From the NCBI RefSeq assembly GCF_018736065.1, contig NZ_CP076128.1, positions 1,922,001 to 1,986,000 of the forward strand: a stretch of 64,000 nt of DNA, written 5' to 3'. The notes under the pieces were generated by a model. It was not told the DNA's origin. It ran no database searches and worked only from the letters and a program-made list of their open reading frames with translations. The DNA is from Flammeovirga kamogawensis. GTDB lineage: Bacteria; Bacteroidota; Bacteroidia; Cytophagales; Flammeovirgaceae. The first letter of the stretch is position 1. Each line of letters starts with the position of its first letter. Positions 35,247 to 44,727 of the stretch are shown here, piece after piece. The translations under genes and the position numbers were made by a program.

Positions 35247-35843
35247 ATGAAGCATTTTTTATTATACTCTTTTGTTACTTTAACTATCGCATTATTGTCT
35301 TGTACAAAAGTGCACAAAACAAGTCCAGACGTGATAACTGTAGATGACGATTTACGAAAAAGAGAATCGACATTTTATGGCTTTAAGATGAAAAAATTGG
35401 ATGGCTCAGTTTTAGACTTCCAAACGCTTAAAGGCAAAAAAATATTTATTGTAAATACTGCATCAAAATGTGGTTTTACCCCTCAATATGAGCAGTTAGA
35501 AAAACTTCATCAAAAATATGGTGAAAATTTAATAATACTAGGTTTCCCTTGTAACCAATTTGGAAAACAAGAACCAGGTACAAGCGAAGAAATTGCATCA
35601 TTCTGTAAACTTAACTATGGAGTTACTTTTACAATGATGGAAAAAGTAAATGTGAAAAAAGGAGATGATCAATCTCCTCTTTACAGATGGCTAACAGATC
35701 CTTCTGAAAATGGTTGGAATGATGAAGCTCCTTCTTGGAACTTCTGTAAGTATTACATAAACGAAAAAGGAGAATTAAAAGACTTCTTTAACAGTAATAT
35801 TAAACCACTTGATGAGGAAGTGATTAAAGCTATCTCAAAATAA
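35247..35843 (+). CDS. Thiol (glutathione) peroxidase, lipoprotein
   Basis: A 198-residue peroxidase of the GPx family with a lipoprotein signal and lipobox Cys19 (IALLSC). The peroxidatic cysteine is C75 in ASKCGFTPQY, the glutamine is Q104 in FPCNQFGKQEPG, and the tryptophan is in PSWNFCKYYI. C120 in ASFCKLNYGVTF is where the resolving cysteine of thioredoxin-dependent members lies. This enzyme therefore probably uses a thioredoxin-like donor rather than glutathione, and acts outside the cytoplasm to remove peroxides. Confidence 0.94.
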   Translation: MKHFLLYSFVTLTIALLSCTKVHKTSPDVITVDDDLRKRESTFYGFKMKKLDGSVLDFQTLKGKKIFIVNTASKCGFTPQYEQLEKLHQKYGENLIILGFPCNQFGKQEPGTSEEIASFCKLNYGVTFTMMEKVNVKKGDDQSPLYRWLTDPSENGWNDEAPSWNFCKYYINEKGELKDFFNSNIKPLDEEVIKAISK

Positions 35844-35868
35844 CACTACTATTTATACCCACTTTAGG

Positions 35869-35901
35869 CCTCCTTGATTAAACATTAAGGAGGTTTTTTT
35901 T
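35869..35901 (+). terminator. Terminator after the peroxidase gene
   Basis: A stem of 10 pairs with one G-T (35869-35878 with 35884-35893) and a 5-base loop, followed directly by a run of eight T. Confidence 0.85.
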
Positions 35902-35914
35902 ATTATATTGAAAA

Positions 35915-36496
35915 ATGGATAAAAATTTCTGGAAGAATAAGTACCAAACGCAAAGTACGGGTTGGGATTTAGGAACGATAAGTACACCGCTAAAAGAATA
36001 TATTGATCAACTGAAAGATAAAGAGCTAAAAATATTAATTCCAGGAGCAGGTAATGCCTATGAAATAGAATACCTCTGGAATGCTGGCTTTAAAAACATT
36101 TATGCATTAGATATTAGTGAAGAGCCCTTACTTAATTTAAAAGAAAGATGTCCCGAAATACCTTCAGACCAATTAATCTGTGAGGACTTCTTTAATTTAA
36201 ACCCTTCATTAAAATTTGATTTAATTATTGAACAAACTTTCTTTTGTGCACTTAATCCTTCACTAAGAAAACAATATGCAGTACAAATGCAGCGTTTACT
36301 AAAAGACGGAGGCAAATTATCAGGATTACTTTTTATTTTTCCTCTTACAGAAAGTGGCCCACCTTTTGGAGGGTCTAAAGAAGAATATTTAAATTACTTC
36401 ACTCCATATTTCACAGTAAAGACAATGGAAAGTTGTAACAATAGTATTCCTCCAAGAGATGGAAATGAGTTATTCTTCATTCTCGAAAAAAAATAA
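35915..36496 (+). CDS. TPMT-family SAM-dependent methyltransferase
   Basis: A 193-residue class I methyltransferase. The start FWKNKYQTQSTGWDLG and SAM motif LIPGAGNAYEIEYL match the thiopurine S-methyltransferase family, as do IYALDIS and FDLIIEQTFFCAL. Bacterial members methylate small thiols, halides or selenium compounds, so the substrate cannot be fixed. It comes right after a terminator, so it has its own promoter, and precedes the GAF protein by 31 bases. Confidence 0.9.
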   Translation: MDKNFWKNKYQTQSTGWDLGTISTPLKEYIDQLKDKELKILIPGAGNAYEIEYLWNAGFKNIYALDISEEPLLNLKERCPEIPSDQLICEDFFNLNPSLKFDLIIEQTFFCALNPSLRKQYAVQMQRLLKDGGKLSGLLFIFPLTESGPPFGGSKEEYLNYFTPYFTVKTMESCNNSIPPRDGNELFFILEKK

Positions 36497-36527
36497 TATT
36501 AATAAGAGCATTTGTAGTTCAAACAGC

Positions 36528-37586
36528 ATGAATAAACAAATAGGCATTAAAGTACTTTGGCTAGATCAATACGCTAAACTGAAAGAAGAAAATCAGAAAT
36601 TAAAAACAGATCTAGATAATGCTTTAGAATATTGCAACGCACTTTTAGAAGATAAGGAAAGTTATAATTTTGACGAAGTAGAAGGGAAACCACTACTACA
36701 GGCTGTCAATGCATTAAGAATCCAAAGAAAAGAACTCAAAATCATAGAAAATGAAAGAGAGTGGGTATCTGAAGGACTTTCTAAATTTGTAGATATATTG
36801 AGAGCTTCTCAGGATAACCTAGAAGATCTCTGTGATCAAATCATCAATAATCTAGTTTCGTATTTAGGTATTACTCAAGGTGGACTTTTTGTTGTTGATG
36901 AGAATATAGAAGATCGTAAGGAGTTGATATTAATTTCAGCATATGCTTACGAAAGAAAGAAATACATCAATAGATCAATTAAGCCTAGAGAAGGATTAGT
37001 AGGTCAGGTTTTCATAGAAAAAAAACCAATGTACCTTAAAGAAATACCTGATCAATATGTAAATATATCAAGTGGACTAGGTAAAGCAAAACCAACCAAT
37101 TTGTTCATTGCTCCAATGATGATGAATGAAGAAGTTTATGGTATTATTGAACTTGCTTCACTAAATGAAATGCCAGAATTCCAAAGAGAATTTATTCTTA
37201 AACTTGGAGAATCTATAGCATCTACAATTGCTGCAACAAGAAATGCTGCAAGAATGAAAATTTTATTAGAAGATTCTCAAATTCAGGCAGAGCAAATGAG
37301 AGCACAAGAAGAAGAAATGCGTCAGAACGTAGAGGAACTTCAAGCTACTCAAGAAGAAATGCACAGGAAACAAAAAGAGCTCGAAAATACGAACTCAAAA
37401 ATGAAAAATAATGAAGCCGTTCTACAGAAAGCATTTGATAAAATGAGAACTGCAGACGAAAATCATAAAATCAAATTCTCAGAATTAGAAGTTACAATCA
37501 ATCAAAAAGAAGATGAGATTTCTAAACTTTTAGAAGAAATTGAGTTAAAAAATCAAGAAATTGAAAAATTAAGGGGTCAACTTTAG
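36528..37586 (+). CDS. GAF-domain protein with long coiled coils
   Basis: A 352-residue cytoplasmic protein. Residues about 10-60 form a first coiled coil, residues about 85-245 a GAF domain (SIKPREGLVGQVFIEKKP and an IVIELA-type strand), and about 250-352 a long coiled coil with the SQIQAEQMRAQEEEMRQNVE stretch often seen next to sensor domains in this order. No kinase, cyclase or receiver domain is attached, so it may pass a signal to a separate partner. An in-frame ATG at 36459 lies inside the preceding gene; the ATG at 36528 is preferred. Confidence 0.85.
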   Translation: MNKQIGIKVLWLDQYAKLKEENQKLKTDLDNALEYCNALLEDKESYNFDEVEGKPLLQAVNALRIQRKELKIIENEREWVSEGLSKFVDILRASQDNLEDLCDQIINNLVSYLGITQGGLFVVDENIEDRKELILISAYAYERKKYINRSIKPREGLVGQVFIEKKPMYLKEIPDQYVNISSGLGKAKPTNLFIAPMMMNEEVYGIIELASLNEMPEFQREFILKLGESIASTIAATRNAARMKILLEDSQIQAEQMRAQEEEMRQNVEELQATQEEMHRKQKELENTNSKMKNNEAVLQKAFDKMRTADENHKIKFSELEVTINQKEDEISKLLEEIELKNQEIEKLRGQL

Positions 37587-37606
37587 AAATTAATTCTAAA
37601 CAAAGC

Positions 37607-37645
37607 ATAGGTTATTGCAAGAAGTTGTAATAACCTATTATTTTT
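37607..37645 (+). terminator. Terminator after the GAF gene
   Basis: A 14-bp stem with one G-T pair (37607-37620 with 37625-37638) and a 4-base loop, followed by a T-rich stretch. Confidence 0.85.
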
Positions 37646-37710
37646 GCCGAGGGAAAATATGCCTAAATTTTAAGGCTTCCCATTTTTAAATTAAGAATCA
37701 AATAAAAAAG

Positions 37711-37727
37711 ATCGAACATTGTTCGAT
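37711..37727. promoter_or_regulatory. 17-bp palindrome before pheT
   Basis: ATCGAACA-T-TGTTCGAT is a perfect 8-bp inverted repeat with a single central base, ending 18 bases before the pheT ATG. It could bind a dimeric repressor or fold as a short hairpin over the ribosome-binding region. Confidence 0.55.
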
Positions 37728-37745
37728 TGGCAAAAATAGCGATAT

Positions 37746-40175
37746 ATGAAAATCTCCTTAAATTGGCTAAAAGGCCTAATTGATATAGAGGATAAAACAC
37801 CTCAGGAAATTGATGAACTATTAACTAGCTCAGGACTTGAAGTTGAAGGTCTTGATGAAGTTGAAGAAATAAAAGGCGGACTTAAAGGACTTGTAATTGG
37901 AGAGGTGTTAGAATGTGAACAACACGCCAATGCAGATAAATTAAGAGTTACTAAAGTTGACATAGGAACAGAAGAACCTGTACAAATTGTATGTGGTGCT
38001 CCAAATGTTGCCAAAGGTCAGAAAGTAATTGTTGCAACTATTGGTACAGAACTTTATCCATCACCAACGGAGAGTTTCAAAATCAAAAAAGGAAAAATCC
38101 GTGGGGAAGTTTCTATGGGTATGATTTGTGCCGAAGACGAAATTGGTCTTGGTCAATCTCATGATGGCATTATGGTATTAGATACTGATGCTGCTAACGG
38201 AACACCTGCTGCTCAATATTTCAAATTAGAAAACGATTATATTTTAGAGATTGGTCTAACACCTAACCGTGTAGATGGATCATCTCATTATGGTGCTGCA
38301 CGTGATTTAAAAGTATTACTTGATCGCAAAATAAAACAAGTTACTAAAGAAGATATTTTAGATTCTTTTAAAGTAGATAACACTTCTGCTGCGGTAACTG
38401 TAAACGTAGAGAGTACAGAAGCTTGCCCAAGATATTCTGGTATTACAATTTCTAACATTAAAGTAGGCGAATCTCCAAAATGGATTAAACAACGTTTAAC
38501 TGCAATTGGTTTAGCACCTATCAATAATGTTGTAGATATTACAAATTATGTTTTACATGAATTAGGCCAACCTCTTCATGCCTTTGACCTAAGTAAAGTA
38601 ACTGGTAACGAAATCAACGTTCGCTTTGCTAAAGAAGGTAGTGAATTCGTTACTCTAGATGAAGAAAAACGTACATTAAAAAGTAACGACCTAATGATCG
38701 CAAACGCATCTGAAAATATGTGTATTGCTGGTGTATTTGGTGGTCTTGATTCTGGTGTTTCTAACGAAACAACAAGTGTTTTCTTAGAAAGTGCTTATTT
38801 CCACCCAGACTTTGTTCGTAAAACGTCTCAACAACACAGTATTAAAACAGACTCTTCATTCCGTTTTGAAAGAGGTTGTGATCCTAATATGTGTATTACT
38901 GCATTGAAATATGCTGCTGCACTAATTAAAGAATATGCTGGTGGTGAAATCTCTTCTGAAATAGTTGATATTTACCCTACTCCTATTGAGAATTTTGTTA
39001 TTGATGTAAAATTCAAAAACGTTGATCGTTTAATCGGTCAATCAATTCCTCAAGATAAAGTAATTTCAATTCTAGAAGGGTTAGAAATTTCAATCTTAGA
39101 AAGAACAGAAGATACTATTAAAGTTTCTGTTCCTCCTTACCGTGTAGATGTTCAAAGAGAAGCAGATATTATTGAAGAAATTCTTAGAATTTATGGATTC
39201 AACAATGTTGATCTAAGCGAATCTCTATCTGCTGGTTTCTTAGCAAACTTCCCTAAAAAAGATAAGAATATCTTACAAACTAAGGTTACAGAAATGCTTG
39301 CAGGAAGTGGTTGTCATGAAATAATGACCAATTCACTAACATCAAGCAAGTACTCTGAAGCTGTTGCTGATATTGATAGCGATAAAGATGTTAAGATTTT
39401 AAATATACTAAGTGCAGATCTAGACGTAATGCGTCAGTCTATGTTATTTAGTGGTTTAGAAGTTATTAACCATAACATCAGACGTCAACAAAAAAATATC
39501 AATGTTTTTGAATTTGGTAAGACGTATCATAAAAAAGAAAATGGTTATAAGGAAAATGAACACTTAGCTGTATTTGTTTCTGGAACTTCTTCTGAAGAAT
39601 CTTGGATACGTAAAGCAGTTGCTTCAGACTTCCATACGATTTCTTCTTTAGTAGAGCGAATCTTAGATCGTTTAAATATTCAGGGAGTATCTCAGGAATA
39701 TATTTCTAACGATACTATTGCTTATGGATTAACATATACTGCAAGAAAGCAAGTTATTGCAACTGTAGGTATGGTATCTCCAAAAACAGCAAAATTAGCA
39801 GGAGTAAAACAAGACGTTTTCTATGCTGACATTGATTGGACAGCATTAGTTAAAATGTATAACGCTGATTACAAATTCAAAGAAATCCCTAAGTTCCCAG
39901 AAGTAAGAAGAGACCTTTCTATTGTATTAGATAGCAAAGCAACATTTGCTTCTATAAAAGAGATTGCTCAGAAAACGGAACGAAAATTATTGAAGAAAAT
40001 CAATGTTTTTGATGTATACGAAGGTAAACACTTATCTACAGGCTTAAAGTCATATTCTGTAAGTTTCATTTTGCAAGATGAAAACAAAACGTTAAATGAC
40101 AAGTCTATCGATAAATGTATGTCATCTCTGATTAAAGCTTTTGAAAATCAATTGAAAGCTGTAATCCGTAAATAA
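37746..40175 (+). CDS. pheT: Phenylalanyl-tRNA synthetase beta subunit
   Basis: An 809-residue subunit of the alpha2-beta2 enzyme that charges tRNA-Phe. Domains in order are an N-terminal EMAP/OB-type tRNA-binding region (about 40-150, with GAPNVAKGQKV), B3/B4 editing (about 210-375), B5 (about 400-475), a catalytic-like core (about 490-680) and the C-terminal ferredoxin-like anticodon-binding domain (about 715-809). The length is normal. pheS is not adjacent, which is usual in this phylum. A palindrome lies just upstream and a terminator follows. Confidence 0.97.
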   Translation: MKISLNWLKGLIDIEDKTPQEIDELLTSSGLEVEGLDEVEEIKGGLKGLVIGEVLECEQHANADKLRVTKVDIGTEEPVQIVCGAPNVAKGQKVIVATIGTELYPSPTESFKIKKGKIRGEVSMGMICAEDEIGLGQSHDGIMVLDTDAANGTPAAQYFKLENDYILEIGLTPNRVDGSSHYGAARDLKVLLDRKIKQVTKEDILDSFKVDNTSAAVTVNVESTEACPRYSGITISNIKVGESPKWIKQRLTAIGLAPINNVVDITNYVLHELGQPLHAFDLSKVTGNEINVRFAKEGSEFVTLDEEKRTLKSNDLMIANASENMCIAGVFGGLDSGVSNETTSVFLESAYFHPDFVRKTSQQHSIKTDSSFRFERGCDPNMCITALKYAAALIKEYAGGEISSEIVDIYPTPIENFVIDVKFKNVDRLIGQSIPQDKVISILEGLEISILERTEDTIKVSVPPYRVDVQREADIIEEILRIYGFNNVDLSESLSAGFLANFPKKDKNILQTKVTEMLAGSGCHEIMTNSLTSSKYSEAVADIDSDKDVKILNILSADLDVMRQSMLFSGLEVINHNIRRQQKNINVFEFGKTYHKKENGYKENEHLAVFVSGTSSEESWIRKAVASDFHTISSLVERILDRLNIQGVSQEYISNDTIAYGLTYTARKQVIATVGMVSPKTAKLAGVKQDVFYADIDWTALVKMYNADYKFKEIPKFPEVRRDLSIVLDSKATFASIKEIAQKTERKLLKKINVFDVYEGKHLSTGLKSYSVSFILQDENKTLNDKSIDKCMSSLIKAFENQLKAVIRK

Positions 40176-40190
40176 TCAATGATATTTATA

Positions 40191-40228
40191 TACCACTCAT
40201 AGCAAGACTATGAGTGGTACTTATTTTT
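40191..40228 (+). terminator. Terminator after pheT
   Basis: A 12-bp perfect inverted repeat (40191-40202 with 40208-40219) and a 5-base loop, followed by a T run. It lies between pheT and the coiled-coil gene. Confidence 0.88.
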
Positions 40229-40242
40229 TTAATTAGAATAAC

Positions 40243-40800
40243 ATGTCCACTATCATCCCCACACTAAACGAGGAATTGAAACAACTTTTTGAAAAGGTTT
40301 CAACCCTAACTTCATTGTATGAAAAATCTCAATCGAAACTTAAACAATTACAAGACGAAAAGATTGTTTTCGAAGATCAAATAGACACTACAATTGAAAT
40401 TCAAGAATACAGTGATAAGCTACAAGAACTCATTAATAAAGGGGATGAACAGATCAATCAATTACTAACTGATAAATCTAGCTTGCAAACCGAGAGAGAT
40501 GAAGCACAGAAGTTATCCGAAGGACAACAAAGTGTAATACAGTTTTTAAATCAAGATATTGATCAACTAAGAAAAACATTAGAAGAAAAAGATGAAACGA
40601 TTGATATTTTCAATCAACAAAAGAGAGAATCTATAAAAGAGGTTCAAAAATTAAAAAATGAAATAAGAGATCTTCATGCTCATGTTAAGAGTTTGGAGAA
40701 TTTTGAAAATGAAAAGAAAGAGCTAATTGCTCAAAAGGAAGAACTAAAAGTAGAGGTTGATCTCTTAAATGAAGAAGTTGGTCGACTTTCTAAGCAATAG
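40243..40800 (+). CDS. Coiled-coil protein upstream of zapA, possible division-associated partner
   Basis: A 185-residue soluble protein that is almost wholly coiled coil: heptads run from about residue 8 to the C terminus with many E, K, Q and L. There is no signal peptide or helix anchor. I cannot name a family. It lies between pheT and zapA on the same strand; in other bacteria a coiled-coil protein (ZapB, or ZauP in Caulobacter) works with ZapA at the division ring, so a similar role is a fair hypothesis. Confidence 0.75.
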   Translation: MSTIIPTLNEELKQLFEKVSTLTSLYEKSQSKLKQLQDEKIVFEDQIDTTIEIQEYSDKLQELINKGDEQINQLLTDKSSLQTERDEAQKLSEGQQSVIQFLNQDIDQLRKTLEEKDETIDIFNQQKRESIKEVQKLKNEIRDLHAHVKSLENFENEKKELIAQKEELKVEVDLLNEEVGRLSKQ

Positions 40801-40825
40801 AGTAGCTTTTTTTCTGTTGAAAAGT

Positions 40826-40875
40826 GTAAAATTCCATAATTTAAATTACTTTTATTTGTTAGAAGGGAATTTTAC
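40826..40875. repeat. Long-range inverted repeat in the leader of zapA
   Basis: GTAAAATTCC (40826-40835) and GGAATTTTAC (40866-40875) form a perfect 10-bp repeat with 30 bases between them. It could be an RNA stem or an operator pair in the 174-base gap before zapA. Confidence 0.4.
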
Positions 40876-40974
40876 TTGAATCGTTCGAAAAAACGTTTTA
40901 ATACATATATTCACATTAAGATAATTTCGGTCTAAATTATTAGACGAATAACCAAAAAACTTGTAGAAATTAAC

Positions 40975-41268
40975 ATGGGATTAAGATCCAGCAAAGAAAG
41001 TATTCAGTTAAATCTTTGTGGCAAATCGTATAATTTAAAAGCCACAACGTCTGAAGCACATTTACTTCGAAAAGCTGCAGAACGTCTAAACGAAATTTTA
41101 GACGATAAGCGACAACACCTTAACGGTGCTGATCTTAAAGACCTACTTGTTATTACTGCATTTGATTTTGTAGTAAATTCTTTAAAAGACGAAAGAGAGC
41201 TGAAAGAATCTACTGATAGTGTGAAAGCATTAAACAAACAACTCGAAGAAATTCTAAACGAGAATTAA
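40975..41268 (+). CDS. zapA: Cell division protein ZapA
   Basis: A 97-residue protein that bundles FtsZ filaments at the division ring. The N-terminal domain shows SIQLNLCGKSYNLKA and a strand-helix layout, followed by a C-terminal helix that dimerises, with the family pattern EAHLLRKAAERLNEILDD. It precedes rny by 84 bases, as in many Bacteroidota. Confidence 0.9.
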   Translation: MGLRSSKESIQLNLCGKSYNLKATTSEAHLLRKAAERLNEILDDKRQHLNGADLKDLLVITAFDFVVNSLKDERELKESTDSVKALNKQLEEILNEN

Positions 41269-41352
41269 AAGTTGATCATTGTAGTTCCCTAATACTATAT
41301 ATATTATTCAACAAGTAGTCACTGAACTACGCACAGACATCTGTACGTACAA

Positions 41353-42954
41353 ATGGAACCGAACATAATTTTAGCTGCCGTAGTCTGCTTACTAGTAGGT
41401 ATAGCAATCGGTAGATTTTTATTAGCTAGAGTCTTAAAAGGGATGGAAACATCTGCTATAGACAAAGCAAATAATATACTTGAAGACGCTAAGAAAGAAG
41501 CCGAAAGTATAAAGAGAACAAAGTTGATTGAATCAAAAGAAAAATTCTTGAAAGCAAAACAAGATTTTGATTCTGAAACTGCAAAAAGAAAAAATCAGCT
41601 TAATGTAAACGAGAACAAATTAAAGCAATTTGAAAACCGTTTAAAGCAACAAGAAGCAAAGCAAAAACAAAAAGAAGCTGTATTAGCAAAGCAAGTCGAA
41701 TCTTTCAAAAAGAAAGATAAAGAAATGGAACAACGTTTTGAAGAACTTGCTATTCAAAAAGAGTTTACTTTTAAAGCAAAAGCTGAAGCTGAAAATTTAC
41801 GCCTTAAACAAGTTGAACAACTTGAAAAAGTTGCCAACTTAAAAGCTGAAGAAGCTAGAGAGCAATTAGTTGAAGCACTGAAAGATGAAGCCAAAACAAA
41901 AGCTTCTATGCATATTAAAAATATCATGGAAGAGGCTAAAATGACAGCAACTAAAGAAGCTCGTAAAACTGTTATTACTACTATACAAAGAACTGCTGCT
42001 GAACAAGCAATAGAAAATTGTGTATCAGTATTTAACCTTGAAAGTGATGAACTTAAAGGTAAAATTATTGGTAGAGAAGGACGTAATATTAGAGCTCTTG
42101 AAGCTAGTACAGGTGTAGAAATTATTGTTGATGACACTCCTGAAGCAATCATTATTTCTGGTTTTGACCCTGTAAGAAGAGAAATTGCAAGAGTTTCACT
42201 TCATAGATTAGTGGCAGATGGACGTATCCACCCTGCTCGAATTGAAGAAGTTGTTGCTAAAACGCGTAAAAACATTGAGGACGAAATTATCGAAATCGGT
42301 GAAAGAACTGTTATTGACTTAGGTATTCATGGTTTACACCCTGAACTTATTAAGTTAATTGGTAGAATGAGATTCCGTTCTTCTTACGGACAGAACTTGC
42401 TACAGCACTCAAGAGAGGTATCTAACTTAGCAAGTACTTTGGCTTCTGAACTTGGATTAAATTCTAAAGTTGCTAAACGTGCTGGTTTACTACACGATAT
42501 TGGTAAAGTTTGGCCAGAAGAACCTGAAGTTCCTCACGCAATTTTAGGTATGAACTTAGCTCAAAAATACGGAGAAAGTCCTGAAGTTTGTAATGCTATT
42601 GGTGCTCACCACGATGAAATTGAGATGACTTCATTAATCTCTCCTATCGTTCAAGCATGCGATGCTATCAGTGGTTCTAGACCTGGTGCTAGACGTGAAA
42701 TGATGGAATCATACATACAACGTCTTAAAGAACTTGAGGGCTTAGCTATGGACTTTAAAGGAGTTCATAAATGCTATGCAATCCAAGCTGGTAGAGAATT
42801 ACGTGTAATGGTAGATGCTGAGAAAGTTCCTGATACTGATGCTGGTCAATTATCATTTGACATTGCAAATAAAATCGAAACTGAAATGCAATACCCTGGA
42901 CAAATTAAAGTAACGGTTATCCGCGAAACAAGATCTGTTCACTTTGCGAAGTAA
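41353..42954 (+). CDS. rny: Ribonuclease Y
   Basis: Membrane-bound endoribonuclease that starts mRNA decay. The 533-residue protein has one N-terminal helix (about 5-25), a long coiled coil (about 30-200), a KH domain (about 220-285, [15 protein letters not shown]) and an HD domain (about 345-440) with the metal-binding LLHDIGKVW and [12 protein letters not shown] motifs. The length is standard. It closes the zapA-rny unit and is followed by a terminator. Confidence 0.97.
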   Translation: MEPNIILAAVVCLLVGIAIGRFLLARVLKGMETSAIDKANNILEDAKKEAESIKRTKLIESKEKFLKAKQDFDSETAKRKNQLNVNENKLKQFENRLKQQEAKQKQKEAVLAKQVESFKKKDKEMEQRFEELAIQKEFTFKAKAEAENLRLKQVEQLEKVANLKAEEAREQLVEALKDEAKTKASMHIKNIMEEAKMTATKEARKTVITTIQRTAAEQAIENCVSVFNLESDELKGKIIGREGRNIRALEASTGVEIIVDDTPEAIIISGFDPVRREIARVSLHRLVADGRIHPARIEEVVAKTRKNIEDEIIEIGERTVIDLGIHGLHPELIKLIGRMRFRSSYGQNLLQHSREVSNLASTLASELGLNSKVAKRAGLLHDIGKVWPEEPEVPHAILGMNLAQKYGESPEVCNAIGAHHDEIEMTSLISPIVQACDAISGSRPGARREMMESYIQRLKELEGLAMDFKGVHKCYAIQAGRELRVMVDAEKVPDTDAGQLSFDIANKIETEMQYPGQIKVTVIRETRSVHFAK

Positions 42955-42977
42955 TCAAGATTTAATAAAACATATAG

Positions 42978-43011
42978 AGGTTGGCTATTCAATTAGTCAA
43001 CCTTTTTTTTT
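42978..43011 (+). terminator. Terminator after rny
   Basis: A 9-bp stem with one G-T pair (42978-42986 with 42995-43003) and an 8-base loop, followed by a long T run. Confidence 0.85.
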
Positions 43012-43026
43012 ATCTTAAAAATAAAA

Positions 43027-43596
43027 ATGATAGAAAAAAGTAGATGTACTTGGTGTATTGGTAATCCTTTAGATGAAGAATACCATGATAATGAATGGGG
43101 TGTACCTCTCCATGATGATCAAAGGTTATTTGAGATGTTAAGTTTAGAAGGAATGCAAGCAGGATTAAGTTGGAATACTGTATTAAAAAAAAGAGCTCAT
43201 TATAATAAAGTATTCGAGAATTTTGATCCTAAATTAGTTTCCCAATATAAACAGGAAAAAATAGATGAATTATTAGGAGACCCAGGAATTATAAGAAATA
43301 AGCTAAAAGTAAATTCAATAATAAATAATGCTAAGCTCTTCTTAAAAGTACAAGAAGAGTTCGGATCTTTTGACAAATATATTTGGCAATTTACGGGCTA
43401 TAAAACGTTACAAGGCAAAAGAAAACTAGATAGCGAAGTTCCAGCTACTTCAGATGAGAGCGATTTAATGAGTAAGGACCTCAAAAAAAGAGGATTCAAA
43501 TTTGTCGGAAGCACCATTTGTTATGCTTATATGCAAGGTATTGGAATGGTAAACGATCATACTATAGCTTGTTATAGATACTCAGAATTATCATAA
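43027..43596 (+). CDS. tag: DNA-3-methyladenine glycosylase I
   Basis: Base-excision repair enzyme that removes 3-methyladenine. The 189-residue protein begins with the zinc ligand region RCTWCIGNPLDEEYHDNEWG (C7 and H20) and ends with the second pair in NDHTIACYRY. The GLSWNTVLKKR segment forms the base pocket. It starts directly after the rny terminator and stands before an outer-membrane protein gene. Confidence 0.96.
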   Translation: MIEKSRCTWCIGNPLDEEYHDNEWGVPLHDDQRLFEMLSLEGMQAGLSWNTVLKKRAHYNKVFENFDPKLVSQYKQEKIDELLGDPGIIRNKLKVNSIINNAKLFLKVQEEFGSFDKYIWQFTGYKTLQGKRKLDSEVPATSDESDLMSKDLKKRGFKFVGSTICYAYMQGIGMVNDHTIACYRYSELS

Positions 43597-43626
43597 ATTA
43601 TATATATAACTCTACTCTTCTTCAAT

Positions 43627-44727
43627 ATGAAACCCTTCATAAAAACCTTTCTGTTCTTCTTATTTTTAATTTCGACACCACTATTTGCACAAAACTCTAA
43701 AAGTGACTCAACGAAAAAAGAGAAAAATCTTCAATTTATTGGTATTCCCAATGTAGCAAATAATAAAGTATTTGGATGGGGTGGAGGAGCCAATGTTGGA
43801 GCGTTTTATAAGTTAAATAAAGCAGATTCAATTTCCCCTCCATCTATGTCATTTATACAAGGAATGTACTTCCAAAACGAAACTTGGTGGTTGGCTTTAT
43901 TACAAGAGAATTATTACAAGCAAGATAAATTCAGAAGCAGGGTTTTATTATTTACTACTAATGTAAATTTTCAATTTTATACAGATGAGTTACTTCCACA
44001 ACTCCCTTCAACTGTTGTTCCTTATTCTACAAAAACATCCTCTATTCAAGCTAGCTTTTCTACTAAAATTTTTAAAGACGCCTTCCTAGGACCGATCTAT
44101 ACTTATGGCAAAAATAATTTTTCTTTTGATAGTGATGCATTAAATAAACTACTTGAATTAAGAAATGTGGGTGAGTTTACTACTTCTGGAATTGGTTTAA
44201 CGTTTGATTATGATTCTAGAGATAATATTTTCTCTACATCAAAAGGAATGTACTTTAACTTATACTCTTTAAGTTATTTTGATGCAATTGGTTCTGATGC
44301 AGACTTTACAGGTCTATATGGAGAATACTCATACTTCTATTCGATCAAAAAAAACATGATATTAGCATCTAAAGCTAACATTGCTGCTCTTTTTGGAGAT
44401 GTCCCTTTTATTGAAGAAAATGTAATGGGCTTTGGAGGTACAAGGTTTCAAGACCTTAGAGGATATAATAAAGGGCAGTTTAGAGGGAATCAGATGTATA
44501 TGGTTCAAACTGAACTAAGATGGAGATTTTATAAAAACTGGGGTGCCAATTTCTATTGTGGTATGGGTACTGTTTTTACTGCAGAGCAGAATGTTCCTTT
44601 CCTTCCAGCTGGAGGGCTTGGCTTAAGGTATAAAGCCTCTAAACAATATAACATTAATGTTGGTATAGATGCAGCATGGGGTAAAGACGATAATGGTATT
44701 TACTTCCTTATTGGTGAAGCCTTTTAA
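43627..44727 (+). CDS. BamA/TamA-type outer-membrane beta-barrel protein (surface antigen D15 domain)
   Basis: A 366-residue protein with a signal peptide (about 1-22) and a 16-strand-type barrel. The segments GIGLTFDYDSRDNIFSTSKG and RGYNKGQFRGNQM match the Omp85/D15 barrel, including the R-G-Y loop. There are no POTRA domains in front, so it is not BamA itself. Such stand-alone barrels occur in patatin-like or assembly-related proteins. It converges on the TonB_C protein with a 4-base overlap. Confidence 0.82.
   Translation: MKPFIKTFLFFLFLISTPLFAQNSKSDSTKKEKNLQFIGIPNVANNKVFGWGGGANVGAFYKLNKADSISPPSMSFIQGMYFQNETWWLALLQENYYKQDKFRSRVLLFTTNVNFQFYTDELLPQLPSTVVPYSTKTSSIQASFSTKIFKDAFLGPIYTYGKNNFSFDSDALNKLLELRNVGEFTTSGIGLTFDYDSRDNIFSTSKGMYFNLYSLSYFDAIGSDADFTGLYGEYSYFYSIKKNMILASKANIAALFGDVPFIEENVMGFGGTRFQDLRGYNKGQFRGNQMYMVQTELRWRFYKNWGANFYCGMGTVFTAEQNVPFLPAGGLGLRYKASKQYNINVGIDAAWGKDDNGIYFLIGEAF

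Noticed and set aside
41754-42152. A 132-codon open frame antisense to rny
   Set aside because: It is a shadow of the rny codons (Ser/Ala-rich by complement), has no start signal, and rny is certain on the other strand.
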